Assembly (NCBI RefSeq): GCF_900112765.1
Contig: NZ_FOMZ01000001.1
Coordinates: 496,001-560,000, forward strand
Length of the DNA stretch: 64,000 nt
Direction of reading: 5' to 3'
Source of the DNA: Actinopolyspora alba
Lineage (GTDB): Bacteria > Actinomycetota > Actinomycetes > Mycobacteriales > Pseudonocardiaceae
The notes beneath the pieces are model-generated. The model had not been told where the DNA came from, did no database searches, and was given only the letters and a program-made list of their open reading frames with translations. Below are positions 20,224 to 29,645 of this stretch, piece by piece; position 1 is the first letter of the stretch; every line of letters begins with the position of its first letter. Made by a program: the position numbers and the translations under genes.

Positions 20224-21426
20224 ATGGACGGTGGCGGGCCGAACCGCTACCCGGGCGAAGACGGCGAGGTCGGGGGTACCCGAGTGAACCACGGTGGTCC
20301 GGAACGCCGCTGCGTCACCGGAACGAACCGCGTCACCGGAACGAACGACACGGCCGCGCCGGACGCACCGCCACGATCCCGTTGCCCGGAGGAACCGGCG
20401 GGCGGGCTGTGCGAGTTCGGACTCGGCATGATCCCGGCTTCGATCACTCCGCCGCGCACCTGGCGGCGGGCGGCATGGTTCGTGGTGGTGTCGGCGGCAG
20501 CGGCGTTGGGGGGAATCGTGCTGGTAACAGCGGTGGTGATGAGCAACGAACCCGCTCGGTTGGCCACGTCCCCCCGGGACCTGCCACGGGCCGGGGAGTA
20601 CCCACCGCTGTACCGATCGGACGAGAACCCCGCCGGTTCGGGAGTCGCATCCACCGCCGACGACAACGGTGCACCGGAACCGAGCTTCCCCCGGGTGTCG
20701 CGACAGCCGACGGCGACCGGACGAACCGGCGACGGTGTTCCGCCCGTGCACGACCCCCTGGCCGGTACACCACAGCGGAGTTCGACAGCCGCGCCGTCGG
20801 CGTCATGGCAGAGCACGGCTCCCACGCGCGAGCCCCCCGCCGGCGACACCTCGGGGGAGGACCTCGCGGGGGAGAGCACTTCGCAGGGCACCACCCCGGT
20901 GAGTGCTGCCCCGGTGAGCGACGATCCGTCGGGCATCGCTTCCGCCGGTACCCTCCAGCAGAGCGCGACCCCCTGGCACACGACCGCGTCCGCCCCCGCG
21001 GAGCGCCCGACGCAACAGAGCCCGACACAGCAGGGAGCGACACAGCAGGGCACGACACAGCAGGGCACGACACAGCAGCACCCGATACAGCAGGAGCAGG
21101 GCACGACGATGCCGTCGTCCGTGATGCTCGACCTCACGGAACGCTACTTCCGCACCCTCGATTCCGGGGAGCCGTACCTGGCGCACGGGCTGACGGCCGG
21201 ATCGCCGCATCGCACCGGTTTGACCGGTCTGCGACGTCGATACGCGGAGCTCGGCTCGGTCGAACTCGTTAACAGCACCGTACGTGGTGACGGCACGGTG
21301 AACGAACTGCGCGTGAACCCCGGGGGCGGTGAGCCGACCACGCGTTACCGGCGGCTGGAATTCGACGAGCACCCGCGGCGAGTGATCTCCGACGAACCCG
21401 TGGACGATCCGCCCGGGAACCGCTGA
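20224..21426 (+). CDS. Single-span membrane protein with repeat linker
   Basis: A 400-residue protein. A cytoplasmic N-terminus of about 75 residues leads to one span (about residues 80-100). A disordered Ser/Thr/Pro linker of about 200 residues includes five-residue TQQG-type repeats (about residues 262-295). The C-terminal domain of about 90 residues begins VMLDLTERYFRTLDSG and looks like an NTF2/SnoaL-type fold. The same order (span, linker, small alpha+beta domain) appears in the next gene and in the kinase at 24.4 kb, so these probably act on or with the kinases at the envelope. ATG start; a GTG at 20284 is an alternative. Confidence 0.7.
   Translation: MDGGGPNRYPGEDGEVGGTRVNHGGPERRCVTGTNRVTGTNDTAAPDAPPRSRCPEEPAGGLCEFGLGMIPASITPPRTWRRAAWFVVVSAAAALGGIVLVTAVVMSNEPARLATSPRDLPRAGEYPPLYRSDENPAGSGVASTADDNGAPEPSFPRVSRQPTATGRTGDGVPPVHDPLAGTPQRSSTAAPSASWQSTAPTREPPAGDTSGEDLAGESTSQGTTPVSAAPVSDDPSGIASAGTLQQSATPWHTTASAPAERPTQQSPTQQGATQQGTTQQGTTQQHPIQQEQGTTMPSSVMLDLTERYFRTLDSGEPYLAHGLTAGSPHRTGLTGLRRRYAELGSVELVNSTVRGDGTVNELRVNPGGGEPTTRYRRLEFDEHPRRVISDEPVDDPPGNR
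21009..21107 (+). repeat. 15-bp minisatellite inside coding sequence
   Basis: Four or five in-frame copies of a 15-base unit resembling GACACAGCAGGGCAC encode TQQG-type repeats in the extracellular linker of the 400-residue membrane protein. Copies 3 and 4 are identical. In-frame expansion or loss would change linker length. Confidence 0.8.
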
Positions 21427-21444
21427 CAGGTCGGGAGGAACGAC

Positions 21445-22224
21445 ATGTCGGAATCGGCACGAAGCGGGGAACCGTTCGAAGAGGTGTGGCCGGTGGAACA
21501 CCACGGCGAGGCGGCGGAACCACGGTCCGTCGACGGCGCGGCGAGCTCCGAACACCGAATCGCCGGGACCGGGACGGGAACGGTCCAGCTCGGTGGGCGT
21601 TCGGTGTTGTGGACGGCGGGAGCGTTGGGGGCGCTGCTGGCGATGGGGGCTACGGCGGCTCTCGGGGTGGTGTTGTCGGACTCGACGCCGCCTCGTTCGG
21701 AACGGAAGACGCCGAACCGCACGGGGTTGCCGATAACGGGTGCCGCGGCGCTGCGGGTGGATCTGCTGCTGGAACGAGCGGGTCGGTCGAGAGCACTGCC
21801 GGGAAGCTCCGCCGCACGGGCGGGCCTCACGGACGAGTCAGCCGTGACGAGCTCGGCCGACGGCCGCGGCGGCGGTTCGCGGCTCGGTCCGCCCGGGGAG
21901 ACGTCGGTTCCGTCGGTGCGGGTGGTGCGCGAGTTCTACAGGCTGCTACGGGCGGAGCCTGCGAGCGCCGTGCGGCTGCTCTCGGTGAGCATGACCGAGG
22001 CACAACGGGCGGACATCGTGCGGAGCTGGCGCGCGCTGCGATCGATTCGCTCGGACGAGATCAGCGTGACCACGAGCGGACGAGTGGTGTCGACGGTCGC
22101 GGCACGCGACGCCACGGGAACCAGAATCGCACTCCGCTACTCCTTCGCGGTCGACGACGGCGCGGATCCACGCATCCCGCGCGTCCGGCTGGACGCGGCG
22201 CGATTCCGGGATCCGGAACGGTAG
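21445..22224 (+). CDS. Single-span membrane protein with NTF2-like ectodomain
   Basis: 259 residues: an acidic N-terminus, one span (VLWTAGALGALLAMGATAALGVVL, about residues 55-78), a linker, then a domain from about residue 155 (VRVVREFYRLLRAEPASAVRLL ... ) to the end. The domain matches, by eye, the extracellular domain of the kinase at 24.4 kb (start helix, then DEISV-type strand, VVSTVAARD, TRIALRYSF strand). It lies 18 bases after the previous gene and probably forms an operon with it. No kinase domain is present. Function unknown; ligand sensing or partner binding is inferred. Confidence 0.7.
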   Translation: MSESARSGEPFEEVWPVEHHGEAAEPRSVDGAASSEHRIAGTGTGTVQLGGRSVLWTAGALGALLAMGATAALGVVLSDSTPPRSERKTPNRTGLPITGAAALRVDLLLERAGRSRALPGSSAARAGLTDESAVTSSADGRGGGSRLGPPGETSVPSVRVVREFYRLLRAEPASAVRLLSVSMTEAQRADIVRSWRALRSIRSDEISVTTSGRVVSTVAARDATGTRIALRYSFAVDDGADPRIPRVRLDAARFRDPER

Positions 22225-22635
22225 GACACCTGGGCGACACCACTTCCATGACGAAGAACACCGGTAACCGCGGGACGGCCGTACCGGCGGCTCTCCCGGG
22301 CCGGTATTCTCACAACGATGCGGCAACGAACTGCCACGTCGCCGGAATCCCGGGGACGGTTCGGGGCGAACCGCTTCGCCGACGGCACGAGCGCAGGGAC
22401 GGTCACGCGGCCTCGAAGCGGTCGAAGACTTCCCCGCTCCGCCGGTTCCTCGGTGGGCTAGGCTGCCGTGTCACGGTCGTTCGGTTTCCGTGACCGAACG
22501 CGGTCGCACAGTGAACGTGTACATGTCGGAGGGCCACGCGGGGCCCGCAACAATCCACCGATCCCGACGACCCGGTGAACCGGTGTCCCCGGTGACGAGG
22601 TCGACCGGGATCGAGAGCAGTACGGGGAGACGTCG
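22225..22635. other. Spacer upstream of first kinase
   Basis: 411 bases without a supported gene. An inverted repeat CGTTCGGT-7-ACCGAACG (22478-22485, 22493-22500) overlaps a second, shorter dyad (22471-22476 with 22488-22493). Either a terminator of the upstream gene or an operator of the kinase. Confidence 0.45.
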
Positions 22636-24183
22636 GTGAGCGACGAAGGTCGCCTGGTCGCCGGACGCTACCGAGTGCAGCGGCGCATCGGAAGCGGCGC
22701 AATGGGCGTGGTGTGGGAATGCGTCGACGAGCGCCTGCACCGCACGGTCGCGGTCAAACAATTGCTGACCCAGCCCGGTCTGGACCCGACCGAGGCGGAG
22801 GAAGCGCGACAACGGGCGATGCGCGAGGGACGTATCGCGGCACGACTGCAACATCCGCACGCTGTCTCGGTCTACGACGTGGTGGAGGAGAACGGCGACC
22901 CGGTACTGGTGATGGAGTACCTGCCGTCCACCAGCCTCGCGGCGATGATGTCCGAGCACGGCCCCCTGCCGCCGCGCGAGGTGGCACGGATAGGAGCGCA
23001 GGTGGCGGCGGCGCTCGGGGCGGCGCATTCCGCCGGAGTGGTGCATCGCGACATCAAACCGGGCAACGTGCTGCTCGGTGACAACGGCACGGTCAAGATC
23101 ACCGACTTCGGCATCTCCCGGGCACAGGGCGACGTCGCCGTCACCAAGACCGGGATGCTCGCGGGAACCCCCGCCTACCTGTCACCGGACGTGGCCTGCG
23201 GCAAGGAGCCCAGCCCCGCGTCCGACGTGTTCTCGCTGGGAGCGACGCTCTACGCGGCCGTGGAGGGCAGACCCCCGTTCGGGCAGAGTGAGAACACGCT
23301 GGCACTGCTGCACTCCGTGGCGGCGGGCAAGGTGCTACCACCGCAGAACGCGGGTCCCATGACCGATCCGCTGCTGGCGATGCTGCAGCCCGACGAGGAC
23401 GAACGGCCGGACATGGCGCAGGTCCACGAGATGCTGCAGGGCGTCGCCAACGGCCAGGCGGTGACCTCGGTTCCCACCAAGGCCGCTCCCATTCCGTCCG
23501 CGATGACCCCGGGCACGGCCGCCGCGACCGATCCGCCCTCCAACCCGCGTAGCGGCGGAACGATGGTCGGGGGACCCCAGGAGGCGGAAGGCCGTTTCGA
23601 TGGCACCGCACGGGCGGAGGCCACCGGCTACCCCGGATCGGGTCCCCCACCCGAAACGGCCGCGCGCGGACGGCGGAGCAGGGCTCCGCTGGCGGTGTCC
23701 GGGGTGCTGCTCGTGGTCGCCGCGGTCGCGGGGATCCTGCTGGCGACTTCGCTGTTGAGCGACGACTCCGACGGTGGGAATCCGAGCGGTGGGGAGACCA
23801 ACCAACCGGTGGTGCCGCCCGCGGCGGGCGAATCGAGCACCACCGAGACCACCGTGCCGGACTACCCGGAGGACGACGGGTACCAGAACCAGGATCCGGA
23901 CTGGGATCGGCCCCCCGAGCGGGACGAGTCCGCGACGGAAACCTCGGCATCAGAGAGCTCGGAACCTCCCGAGACTTCGGCGAGCGAGCCGCCCGAGCCG
24001 AGTTCCGATCCGGACGGGAGCACCGACCCGAGCGGCTCCAACGACTCGGGCGACAGCGGCGACGGGACCGGCAGCGGCTCGGAGGACGGGACCGGCAGCG
24101 GCAGCGGGTCGGACGGCGACAGCGGCAGTGGCTCAGAAGGTGGCAGCGCCAGCGGTGGCGGGTCCGACGGCGGCGGCGAGTAG
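22636..24183 (+). CDS. PknB-like Ser/Thr protein kinase
   Basis: 515 residues, Hanks-type kinase at residues 10-270. The invariant Lys41 is in VAVKQLL, the catalytic loop is HRDIKPGN (Asp139), and DFG is at 157-159. The P+1 region reads GTPAYLSPDV, with Asp185 where nearly all relatives have Glu (APE motif). One span at about residues 350-375 is followed by a 140-residue tail of Ser, Gly, Asp, Glu and Pro with no folded domain, so this kinase lacks a sensor. GTG start with GGGGAG upstream. Downstream lies a close paralog with a folded ectodomain. Confidence 0.92.
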   Translation: MSDEGRLVAGRYRVQRRIGSGAMGVVWECVDERLHRTVAVKQLLTQPGLDPTEAEEARQRAMREGRIAARLQHPHAVSVYDVVEENGDPVLVMEYLPSTSLAAMMSEHGPLPPREVARIGAQVAAALGAAHSAGVVHRDIKPGNVLLGDNGTVKITDFGISRAQGDVAVTKTGMLAGTPAYLSPDVACGKEPSPASDVFSLGATLYAAVEGRPPFGQSENTLALLHSVAAGKVLPPQNAGPMTDPLLAMLQPDEDERPDMAQVHEMLQGVANGQAVTSVPTKAAPIPSAMTPGTAAATDPPSNPRSGGTMVGGPQEAEGRFDGTARAEATGYPGSGPPPETAARGRRSRAPLAVSGVLLVVAAVAGILLATSLLSDDSDGGNPSGGETNQPVVPPAAGESSTTETTVPDYPEDDGYQNQDPDWDRPPERDESATETSASESSEPPETSASEPPEPSSDPDGSTDPSGSNDSGDSGDGTGSGSEDGTGSGSGSDGDSGSGSEGGSASGGGSDGGGE

Positions 24184-24405
24184 GCCGGAGTAACGACGAA
24201 GCGTCCGGTGGCGATGCGAACAGCGAGGGGTAACAGGTGGTTCCGTCGAGCGGCTCGGTCCCCGGCCGCTCGGCCCCGGTGATCCCGACCGGCCCGCAGC
24301 ACGGCGGTCGGGACGCAGTACTGTTGTTCCCGTCGCGTGATGCCGTTCCGGCAGGGGTTCGGTCGGCACGTCCGGTCACCGACATCGCCAGGATCTGGGA
24401 GAACT

Positions 24406-26076
24406 GTGAGCGCCGAAGGTCGTCTGATCGCCGGACGCTACCGGCTGCACGAGAGCATCGGCAGCGGTGCGATGGGAGTCGTTTGGCGCGCGGTCGACGA
24501 ACGGCTGCAGCGCACCGTGGCCGTCAAGCAGTTGCTGCTGCAGCAGGGCCACACCGAGGCCGAGACCAGGGAGGCCCGCGAGCGCTCGATGCGCGAGGGA
24601 CGGATCGCGGCTCGGTTGCAGCACCAGAACGCCATCGCGGTGTTCGACGTGGCCGAGGAGGACGGCCAACCGGTGCTGGTGATGGAGTACCTGCCCTCCG
24701 AGAGCCTCGCCTCGCGGATCTCCGAGCGGGGTCTGCTCTCGCCGATCGAGGTAGCGGGAATCGGGGCGCAGGTCGCGGCGGCGCTGGCGGCTGCCCACCT
24801 GGCCGGGATCGTGCACCGTGATCTGAAGCCGGGCAACATCCTGCTCGGCGGCGACGGCACCGCCAAGATCACCGACTTCGGCATCTCCCGGGCGGTCGGC
24901 GACGTCGCGGTCACCAAGAGCGGCATTCTCGCGGGCACCCCCGCCTACCTCTCCCCCGAGGTGGCTCTCGGCAGGGATCCGGCTCCGGCCTCGGACGTGT
25001 TCTCGCTGGGCTCGACCCTCTACGCCGCCATCGAGGGCCATCCGCCGTTCGGAGTGGACGACAACGCGATCAGTCTGCTGCACCGCGTCTCACGCGGGCA
25101 GGTCGACCACCCGCGCAACGCCGGACCGATGACGCCCGCCCTGCTGGAACTGCTGCGGGCCGACCCGGTGGAACGGCCGACCATGGCGCAGGCCAGGGAC
25201 ATTCTGCAGGCGGTGCGGGACGGCAGACCCCTTCCGGGGCTCGGGGGCAACCAGCAGCAGGGGCAGGGCCCTGCCACTCCGGTCGGACAGATGAACCAGG
25301 CGGCTCCTGCCGCGGCGGCGCCGAGCGTGCCCGCGCGACCGCCGAACCAGGGCATGCCGCCGGGCGGGACACCGGCAGCCACCGCTGCCGCGGGCAATCA
25401 GTCGAACCCCACGCGTGTGGGAGCGCCTCCGGCGGCCAATCCACCCACCAGGGTCGGTGCCGAGAGCGGGGCGGGCAGCACCGGCACGGCCAAGCGAGTG
25501 GCGGGCTGGACAGTGGCGGTGATCGCGGCGATCCTGCTGGGGATACTGGCGGCGAACGCCTTCACCGGAGGCAACGGCGGCGGCTCCGGTTCTTCGGGCG
25601 CGGCCGGGGCTGTAACGAGCACCTCGACGGGCGAACTTCCCCGTTCACGAGGTAGCTCGTCCGACCCGCCGAGTTCCGCCCGATCGAGCGAGGCGACGAC
25701 CGCCTCCGGCTCCACGACGCCACCGTCCTCCGCCGATTCCTCTAAGGAGGACTCCGCTCCGAACTCGGTCGGTGACGACGAACTGGTCGCCACGGTTCGG
25801 ACCTACTTCGCCACGGTCACCGAGGACACCGACGACGCGTGGCGGATGCTGGGACCGGAGCTGAAATCGGTCGGGAAGGAAACCTACGAGGACTTCTGGG
25901 ACTCGATAGAGAACGTGGAGATCGTCAGCGGCCCGAAGGTGATCGGCGACAACCAGGTGGAGGCGGTGCTGCGCTACCAGAAGGAGGACGGTGGCAGCAG
26001 CACTGAGCGGCACGTCTTCGGCATGATCGTCAAGGGCGGAGAGCCGCTGGTCAACACCGACAGCGGCGCCGTGTGA
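24406..26076 (+). CDS. PknB-like Ser/Thr kinase with NTF2-like ectodomain
   Basis: 556 residues: kinase domain 10-270 (Lys41, HRDLKPGN with Asp139, DFGISRA, and a normal GTPAYLSPEV), a Pro/Ala/Gln-rich juxtamembrane linker, one span at about 365-385, a Ser/Thr linker, then an extracellular domain from about residue 456 (DDELVATVRTYFATV) to the end. The kinase part is nearly superimposable on that of the gene before it, marking a tandem duplication. The GTG (24406, MSAEGRLIAG) mirrors the paralog's start and is preferred over an ATG 69 bases upstream. Ligand and targets are unknown. Confidence 0.93.
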   Translation: MSAEGRLIAGRYRLHESIGSGAMGVVWRAVDERLQRTVAVKQLLLQQGHTEAETREARERSMREGRIAARLQHQNAIAVFDVAEEDGQPVLVMEYLPSESLASRISERGLLSPIEVAGIGAQVAAALAAAHLAGIVHRDLKPGNILLGGDGTAKITDFGISRAVGDVAVTKSGILAGTPAYLSPEVALGRDPAPASDVFSLGSTLYAAIEGHPPFGVDDNAISLLHRVSRGQVDHPRNAGPMTPALLELLRADPVERPTMAQARDILQAVRDGRPLPGLGGNQQQGQGPATPVGQMNQAAPAAAAPSVPARPPNQGMPPGGTPAATAAAGNQSNPTRVGAPPAANPPTRVGAESGAGSTGTAKRVAGWTVAVIAAILLGILAANAFTGGNGGGSGSSGAAGAVTSTSTGELPRSRGSSSDPPSSARSSEATTASGSTTPPSSADSSKEDSAPNSVGDDELVATVRTYFATVTEDTDDAWRMLGPELKSVGKETYEDFWDSIENVEIVSGPKVIGDNQVEAVLRYQKEDGGSSTERHVFGMIVKGGEPLVNTDSGAV

Positions 26077-26097
26077 CCCTGTCGCCCGCCGCGGGAG

Positions 26098-26991
26098 CTA
26101 TGCCTGGGCGGTCTCGGTGAGGATCTGCAGCAAGGCCGCCGTGTTGGGGGCGTGCACCACCGACTCCCGTACGGCCACGTGGATCCGACGAACCGGTTCG
26201 GGATTGCGCAGCGGCCGTACCTCCACACCCGGATGCACCGGATCCAGTCCCAGTCTTGGGACGAGCGATATCCCCATCCCCGCCGCGACGAACCCTTGCG
26301 ACGACTGTGGACTGTCCGATTCGAGCGCCAGGTGCGGTGTGAATCCGGCGGCGGCGAACGCGTCGTAGAGCGACTCCGCGCACGGCCCCGACCCCACGGA
26401 GTCCTGGATCCAGGACTCCTCGGAGAGCCGGGCCAGGTCGATGTGCTCCTCCGAGCAGAGCGGGTGTCCCACGGGCAGCACCACGCGGTAGGGCTCGTCG
26501 ACCAGGTGCAGCAACCGGACTCCGGGGATCGAGGGGACATCGCGTCCCACCACGATCACGGCCAGATCCGCGTCGCCCTCGGCGACCCGATCCAGCATTC
26601 CCTCCTCCTGCATCCCCAGGTCCAGCCGAACCCGCGGATACCTGGTCCGGAAGGCGGCCACAGCGGGCGGGATCAGCGCGACGCTGGCGCTCTGGAAGAA
26701 CCGCAGGCGCAGCACGCCGGAATCCCCGGCACGCATTCCCGCGAGCTCACTCTCCGTTTTGGAAAGCAGTTCGGAGACGTCACCGGCTCGTTCGGCCAGC
26801 ATCGTTCCGGCCGCGGTCGGCCGGACTCCCCTGCCCACCTTCTCCAACAACGACAGGCCGGCCTCTCGTTCCAGCGTGCTGAGTTGCTGGCTGATGGCCG
26901 AAGGGGTGTAACCCAGGTTGTTCGCGGCAGCGCTCACCGAACCGCTGTTGACCACGGCTCGCAGCACCTGCATCCGCCGGACATCCAACAT
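26098..26991 (-). CDS. LysR-family transcriptional regulator
   Basis: 297 residues. The HTH is at residues 1-60, with SVSAAANNLGYTPSAISQQL as the recognition unit and REAGLSLLEKVGRGVRPTAAG as the wing. The remainder is a periplasmic-binding-protein-like effector domain. It is divergent from an EamA exporter with 128 bases between, the classic arrangement for a LysR regulator and its target. Its end is 21 bases from the convergent kinase gene. Effector unknown. Confidence 0.92.
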   Translation of the reverse strand: MLDVRRMQVLRAVVNSGSVSAAANNLGYTPSAISQQLSTLEREAGLSLLEKVGRGVRPTAAGTMLAERAGDVSELLSKTESELAGMRAGDSGVLRLRFFQSASVALIPPAVAAFRTRYPRVRLDLGMQEEGMLDRVAEGDADLAVIVVGRDVPSIPGVRLLHLVDEPYRVVLPVGHPLCSEEHIDLARLSEESWIQDSVGSGPCAESLYDAFAAAGFTPHLALESDSPQSSQGFVAAGMGISLVPRLGLDPVHPGVEVRPLRNPEPVRRIHVAVRESVVHAPNTAALLQILTETAQA

Positions 26992-27025
26992 GCCACGAAT
27001 AGTACAGCAGAACTGAAAGGTGTGT

Positions 27026-27039
27026 GTAGAAAAATCTAC
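27026..27039. promoter_or_regulatory. Candidate LysR-type box
   Basis: The dyad GTAGA-4-TCTAC sits in an AT-rich stretch in the 128-base gap between the LysR gene and the EamA gene. It has the T-N11-A form of LysR binding sites, so it is a plausible operator for both. Confidence 0.5.
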
Positions 27040-27119
27040 TTGTGCTTATCCGACTCGGCACCCATCGTGTTGGTGGTGACTGGTTCACCGCGACGACCGG
27101 CCTGCTGTGGAGGACTTCC

Positions 27120-28082
27120 GTGTACAACCGCGCCAACTACGTGCGGCTGCTTACGCTCGCGCTGCTGTGGGGAGCGAGCTTCCTGTTCATCAAGCTGGGG
27201 CTGGCGGCGATGTCGCCCACCCAGGTGGCGTTCTCCCGGATCACACTCGGCGCGGTCGTGTTGGTGGGCCTGTGCCTGCTGAACGGTCTCCGTCTCGTCA
27301 GCCCCGCATCGCCCGAGGGGCGGCGGCTGTGGGGCACCATCGCGGGCGCCGCGGTGTTCAGCAACGTGCTGCCGTGGGTGCTGTTCGGCCTGGGCGAGCG
27401 CACCGTCGATTCCGGCATCGCGGGGGTGCTCAACGCGACCACACCGTTGTGGACCGTGGTGTTCGGGCTCGCGTTCGGAACGCAGCGTTCCCTCCCACCA
27501 CCTCGGCTGTTGGGGCTGCTGCTGGGCTTCTCGGGGGTGGTGGTGATCCTGGCGCCCTGGCACGGTTCGAGCGGCCTGCTGGGATGGGGCGCGCTCGCCT
27601 GCCTGGGCGCCGCGATGAGCTACGGGATCGGTTTCGTCTACATTGGGCGCGGCCTGAACGGGTCCGGCTCCGACGGACAGCGGCTGTCACCGCTGACGGT
27701 CGGCGCGATGCAGATGTCGGCGGCGACCGGGATCGCGGTGCTGACCCTGCCGCTGGGCGGTCTGGGGCCGGTCGAGCTCGCGCCGGTTCCGCTGCTGGCG
27801 GTGGGTGTGCTGGGAGTGTTCGGCACCGGATTCGCGTTCGCGCTGCAATTGCGGATCGTCTCCGACGAGGGAGCGACCACCGCCTCCACCGTCACGTACC
27901 TGATGCCCATCGTCTCGGTGCTGCTGGGCTGGATGGTGCTCGACGAGAGCTTCGACCCGCGCGTGCTGCTCGGGATGCTGATCGTGCTGGTGGGAGTGGC
28001 CCTGAGCCGTACGAACGTGCGCGGCGGCCGGAAGCCCCGGAACGACGCCGAGCGGAAAACCCCGGAACCGGCACGCGACTGA
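27120..28082 (+). CDS. EamA/DMT-family exporter
   Basis: A 320-residue drug/metabolite transporter with ten predicted spans in two EamA repeats (first LLTLALLWGASFLFIKLGL, second starting LLGWGALACLGAAMSYGIG). Members export amino acids, nucleosides or small toxic metabolites. Basic C-terminus (RTNVRGGRKPRNDAERK). GTG at 27120 is chosen because GGAGG precedes it and the first span then starts at once; the frame stays open 26 codons further upstream. Likely controlled by the divergent LysR gene. Confidence 0.9.
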   Translation: MYNRANYVRLLTLALLWGASFLFIKLGLAAMSPTQVAFSRITLGAVVLVGLCLLNGLRLVSPASPEGRRLWGTIAGAAVFSNVLPWVLFGLGERTVDSGIAGVLNATTPLWTVVFGLAFGTQRSLPPPRLLGLLLGFSGVVVILAPWHGSSGLLGWGALACLGAAMSYGIGFVYIGRGLNGSGSDGQRLSPLTVGAMQMSAATGIAVLTLPLGGLGPVELAPVPLLAVGVLGVFGTGFAFALQLRIVSDEGATTASTVTYLMPIVSVLLGWMVLDESFDPRVLLGMLIVLVGVALSRTNVRGGRKPRNDAERKTPEPARD

Positions 28083-28095
28083 GTTCCCGCCCCTC

Positions 28096-28169
28096 GTACA
28101 TTTCGCGAGAAATCGACGCACCCCGGGCCGAAACCGCCACCGTTTCGTCGATTTCGCGCGAAATCGACG
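28096..28169. repeat. Dispersed palindrome, copies 3 and 4
   Basis: Copy 3 (28096-28120) has core ATTTCGCGAGAAAT; copy 4 (28146-28169) is a perfect 24-base palindrome with core ATTTCGCGCGAAAT. Centres are 51 bases apart, close to the 52 seen at 11.1 kb. They lie between the convergent EamA and DUF2267 genes. Confidence 0.87.
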
Positions 28170-28229
28170 CACGGCCACGAGGGATCACCGGGCGGGGCCA
28201 CCGGGCGGGGTCACCGCCGTGTGGCGGCG

Positions 28230-28982
28230 TCATCGGCCCCTCGCGAGTGCGGCCACCGGCTTGGGAAGTTGATCGAGGGTGTCGGCCGTCTCCTCGGGAG
28301 CCCACTCCCCCAGCACGTTGAACACGGCGGCGGTGTGGTCCCGGACGACGTTCGGATCGGTCACGTCACTGCGCCGGGCGATCTCCGCCAGGAATCGGTC
28401 GGTGTCGGTGTGCTGGGCGAATTCCCGCGTGTCGAGGAGTGCCCCGATCTCCGGCGGAAGAGCACCGGTGAGCCGGTCGACTTCACCCTGGCTGACGGCT
28501 TGCGCCGTCACCCCCAGCACCGCCTGGGTCAGCTGCCGAGCCTGCTCCGTCCCGTCGAGCGCGGCGCGACGACGCACCTCGGCCAACAACGTGTCCGCCG
28601 TGGTGCTCAGGCCGCTGTCACTGGGCAGCAGCGTCGCGTAGTCCGCGGGCAGCTCGTGCAGCAGTCGGCGCAGCTGTACCGCCGGAAGCGCTCGGCCGAC
28701 GACGGCCAGTCCCGCCCGGCCGTACTCCTGGGCCCGCTCGGAGTCCGGGGCACCGCTCAACTGGCCGATGCGGTCGAGGAGAGCGTCCACCGAGAGCGGA
28801 TCGCCGGGCCCGGCGGGCTGGACCTCCCCCAACTGCCGCGGCAGGTGTGCTCGCAGCTCGGCAGCCACGTTCCAGGCACTTTCACCCAGGGCCTGAACCG
28901 TGGCGGCCAGCACCGTGTCGGGATTCGTGACGTCGGACTCCAGACGTCGCTGGAGCGTGTCGATCATCTCTTCGTAGTCCAT
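28230..28982 (-). CDS. DUF2267 protein, two repeat units
   Basis: 250 residues, helical, with DUF2267-type units. The start MDYEEMIDTLQRRLE is a typical first helix, and ELRAHLPRQLGEV, LLHELPADYATLL and LTGALPPEIGALL are the repeated motif ending each unit (L-x-x-x-LP). The family has no known biochemical function, and members often lie near stress genes. The ATG at 28982 with GGGAGG upstream is chosen; a longer frame extends further but lacks the family sequence. A second family member follows 109 bases upstream. Confidence 0.82.
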   Translation of the reverse strand: MDYEEMIDTLQRRLESDVTNPDTVLAATVQALGESAWNVAAELRAHLPRQLGEVQPAGPGDPLSVDALLDRIGQLSGAPDSERAQEYGRAGLAVVGRALPAVQLRRLLHELPADYATLLPSDSGLSTTADTLLAEVRRRAALDGTEQARQLTQAVLGVTAQAVSQGEVDRLTGALPPEIGALLDTREFAQHTDTDRFLAEIARRSDVTDPNVVRDHTAAVFNVLGEWAPEETADTLDQLPKPVAALARGR

Positions 28983-29091
28983 CCGCTGCCTCCCGGATGC
29001 GGCTCGCCCGCCGAGGAACACGACTCGTCGACCCGCCGGCGGGTGACAACGTTCTGCCACGGCCGCTGGGGTCCACCGCGGCTGTCGAGCT

Positions 29092-29481
29092 CTACTGCGG
29101 CTGCTGGAACAGCGGAGCGTAACCAGCGGGCAGTTGGGACCGCAGGTCGTCGATCTCACCGGCGGAGACGAACTCGGTGATGGTTCCCAGCACCGCCTGG
29201 GCATGGGTCAACGCCGTCTCGGGGTCGCAGCCGCGGCCCTCGCGATCGGCGACCCGCCGCAGGAAGTCGTCCAGGTCGTCCCCGATCTCGTCGCCCCCGG
29301 TGTGCTGCAGCAGTGGCTCCTGCAGCTCGGGAGGCAACTGACTGGCCAGATCCCTGGGCTCCTGCCCGGCCAGGCGCTGACCGATGGTGGCGAGCACTAT
29401 CTTGCTCGCCTGGTCGGCGTGTTCCCGTTCGGTCGGTCCGCCGTGCCTTTCCACGGCGCCGAGGAACTCGTGGTACCGCAT
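29092..29481 (-). CDS. DUF2267 protein, single unit pair
   Basis: 129 residues starting MRYHEFLGAVERHGG, with two LP repeats (LASQLPPELQEPLL and LRSQLPAGYAPLF) at the ends of helical units. It resembles the neighbouring DUF2267 gene and is encoded on the same strand upstream of it, so the two may be co-transcribed. Function is unknown. It shares its promoter side with the response-regulator end. Confidence 0.82.
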   Translation of the reverse strand: MRYHEFLGAVERHGGPTEREHADQASKIVLATIGQRLAGQEPRDLASQLPPELQEPLLQHTGGDEIGDDLDDFLRRVADREGRGCDPETALTHAQAVLGTITEFVSAGEIDDLRSQLPAGYAPLFQQPQ

Positions 29482-29645
29482 CGTCGAGTCGACCGTCCTT
29501 TCCGGTCGGTTACCGGCGAGCTGGTGCCGCTTGTCAGGTGCACGACGTGCTCACCGTTCTCGCGGGCGAGGTCAATCGCCCCGGGGCACTCGGATTGCCG
29601 GTACCGGAGGTGGTCAAACATAGCGGCCCCGTCAGTTCGCCCGCC

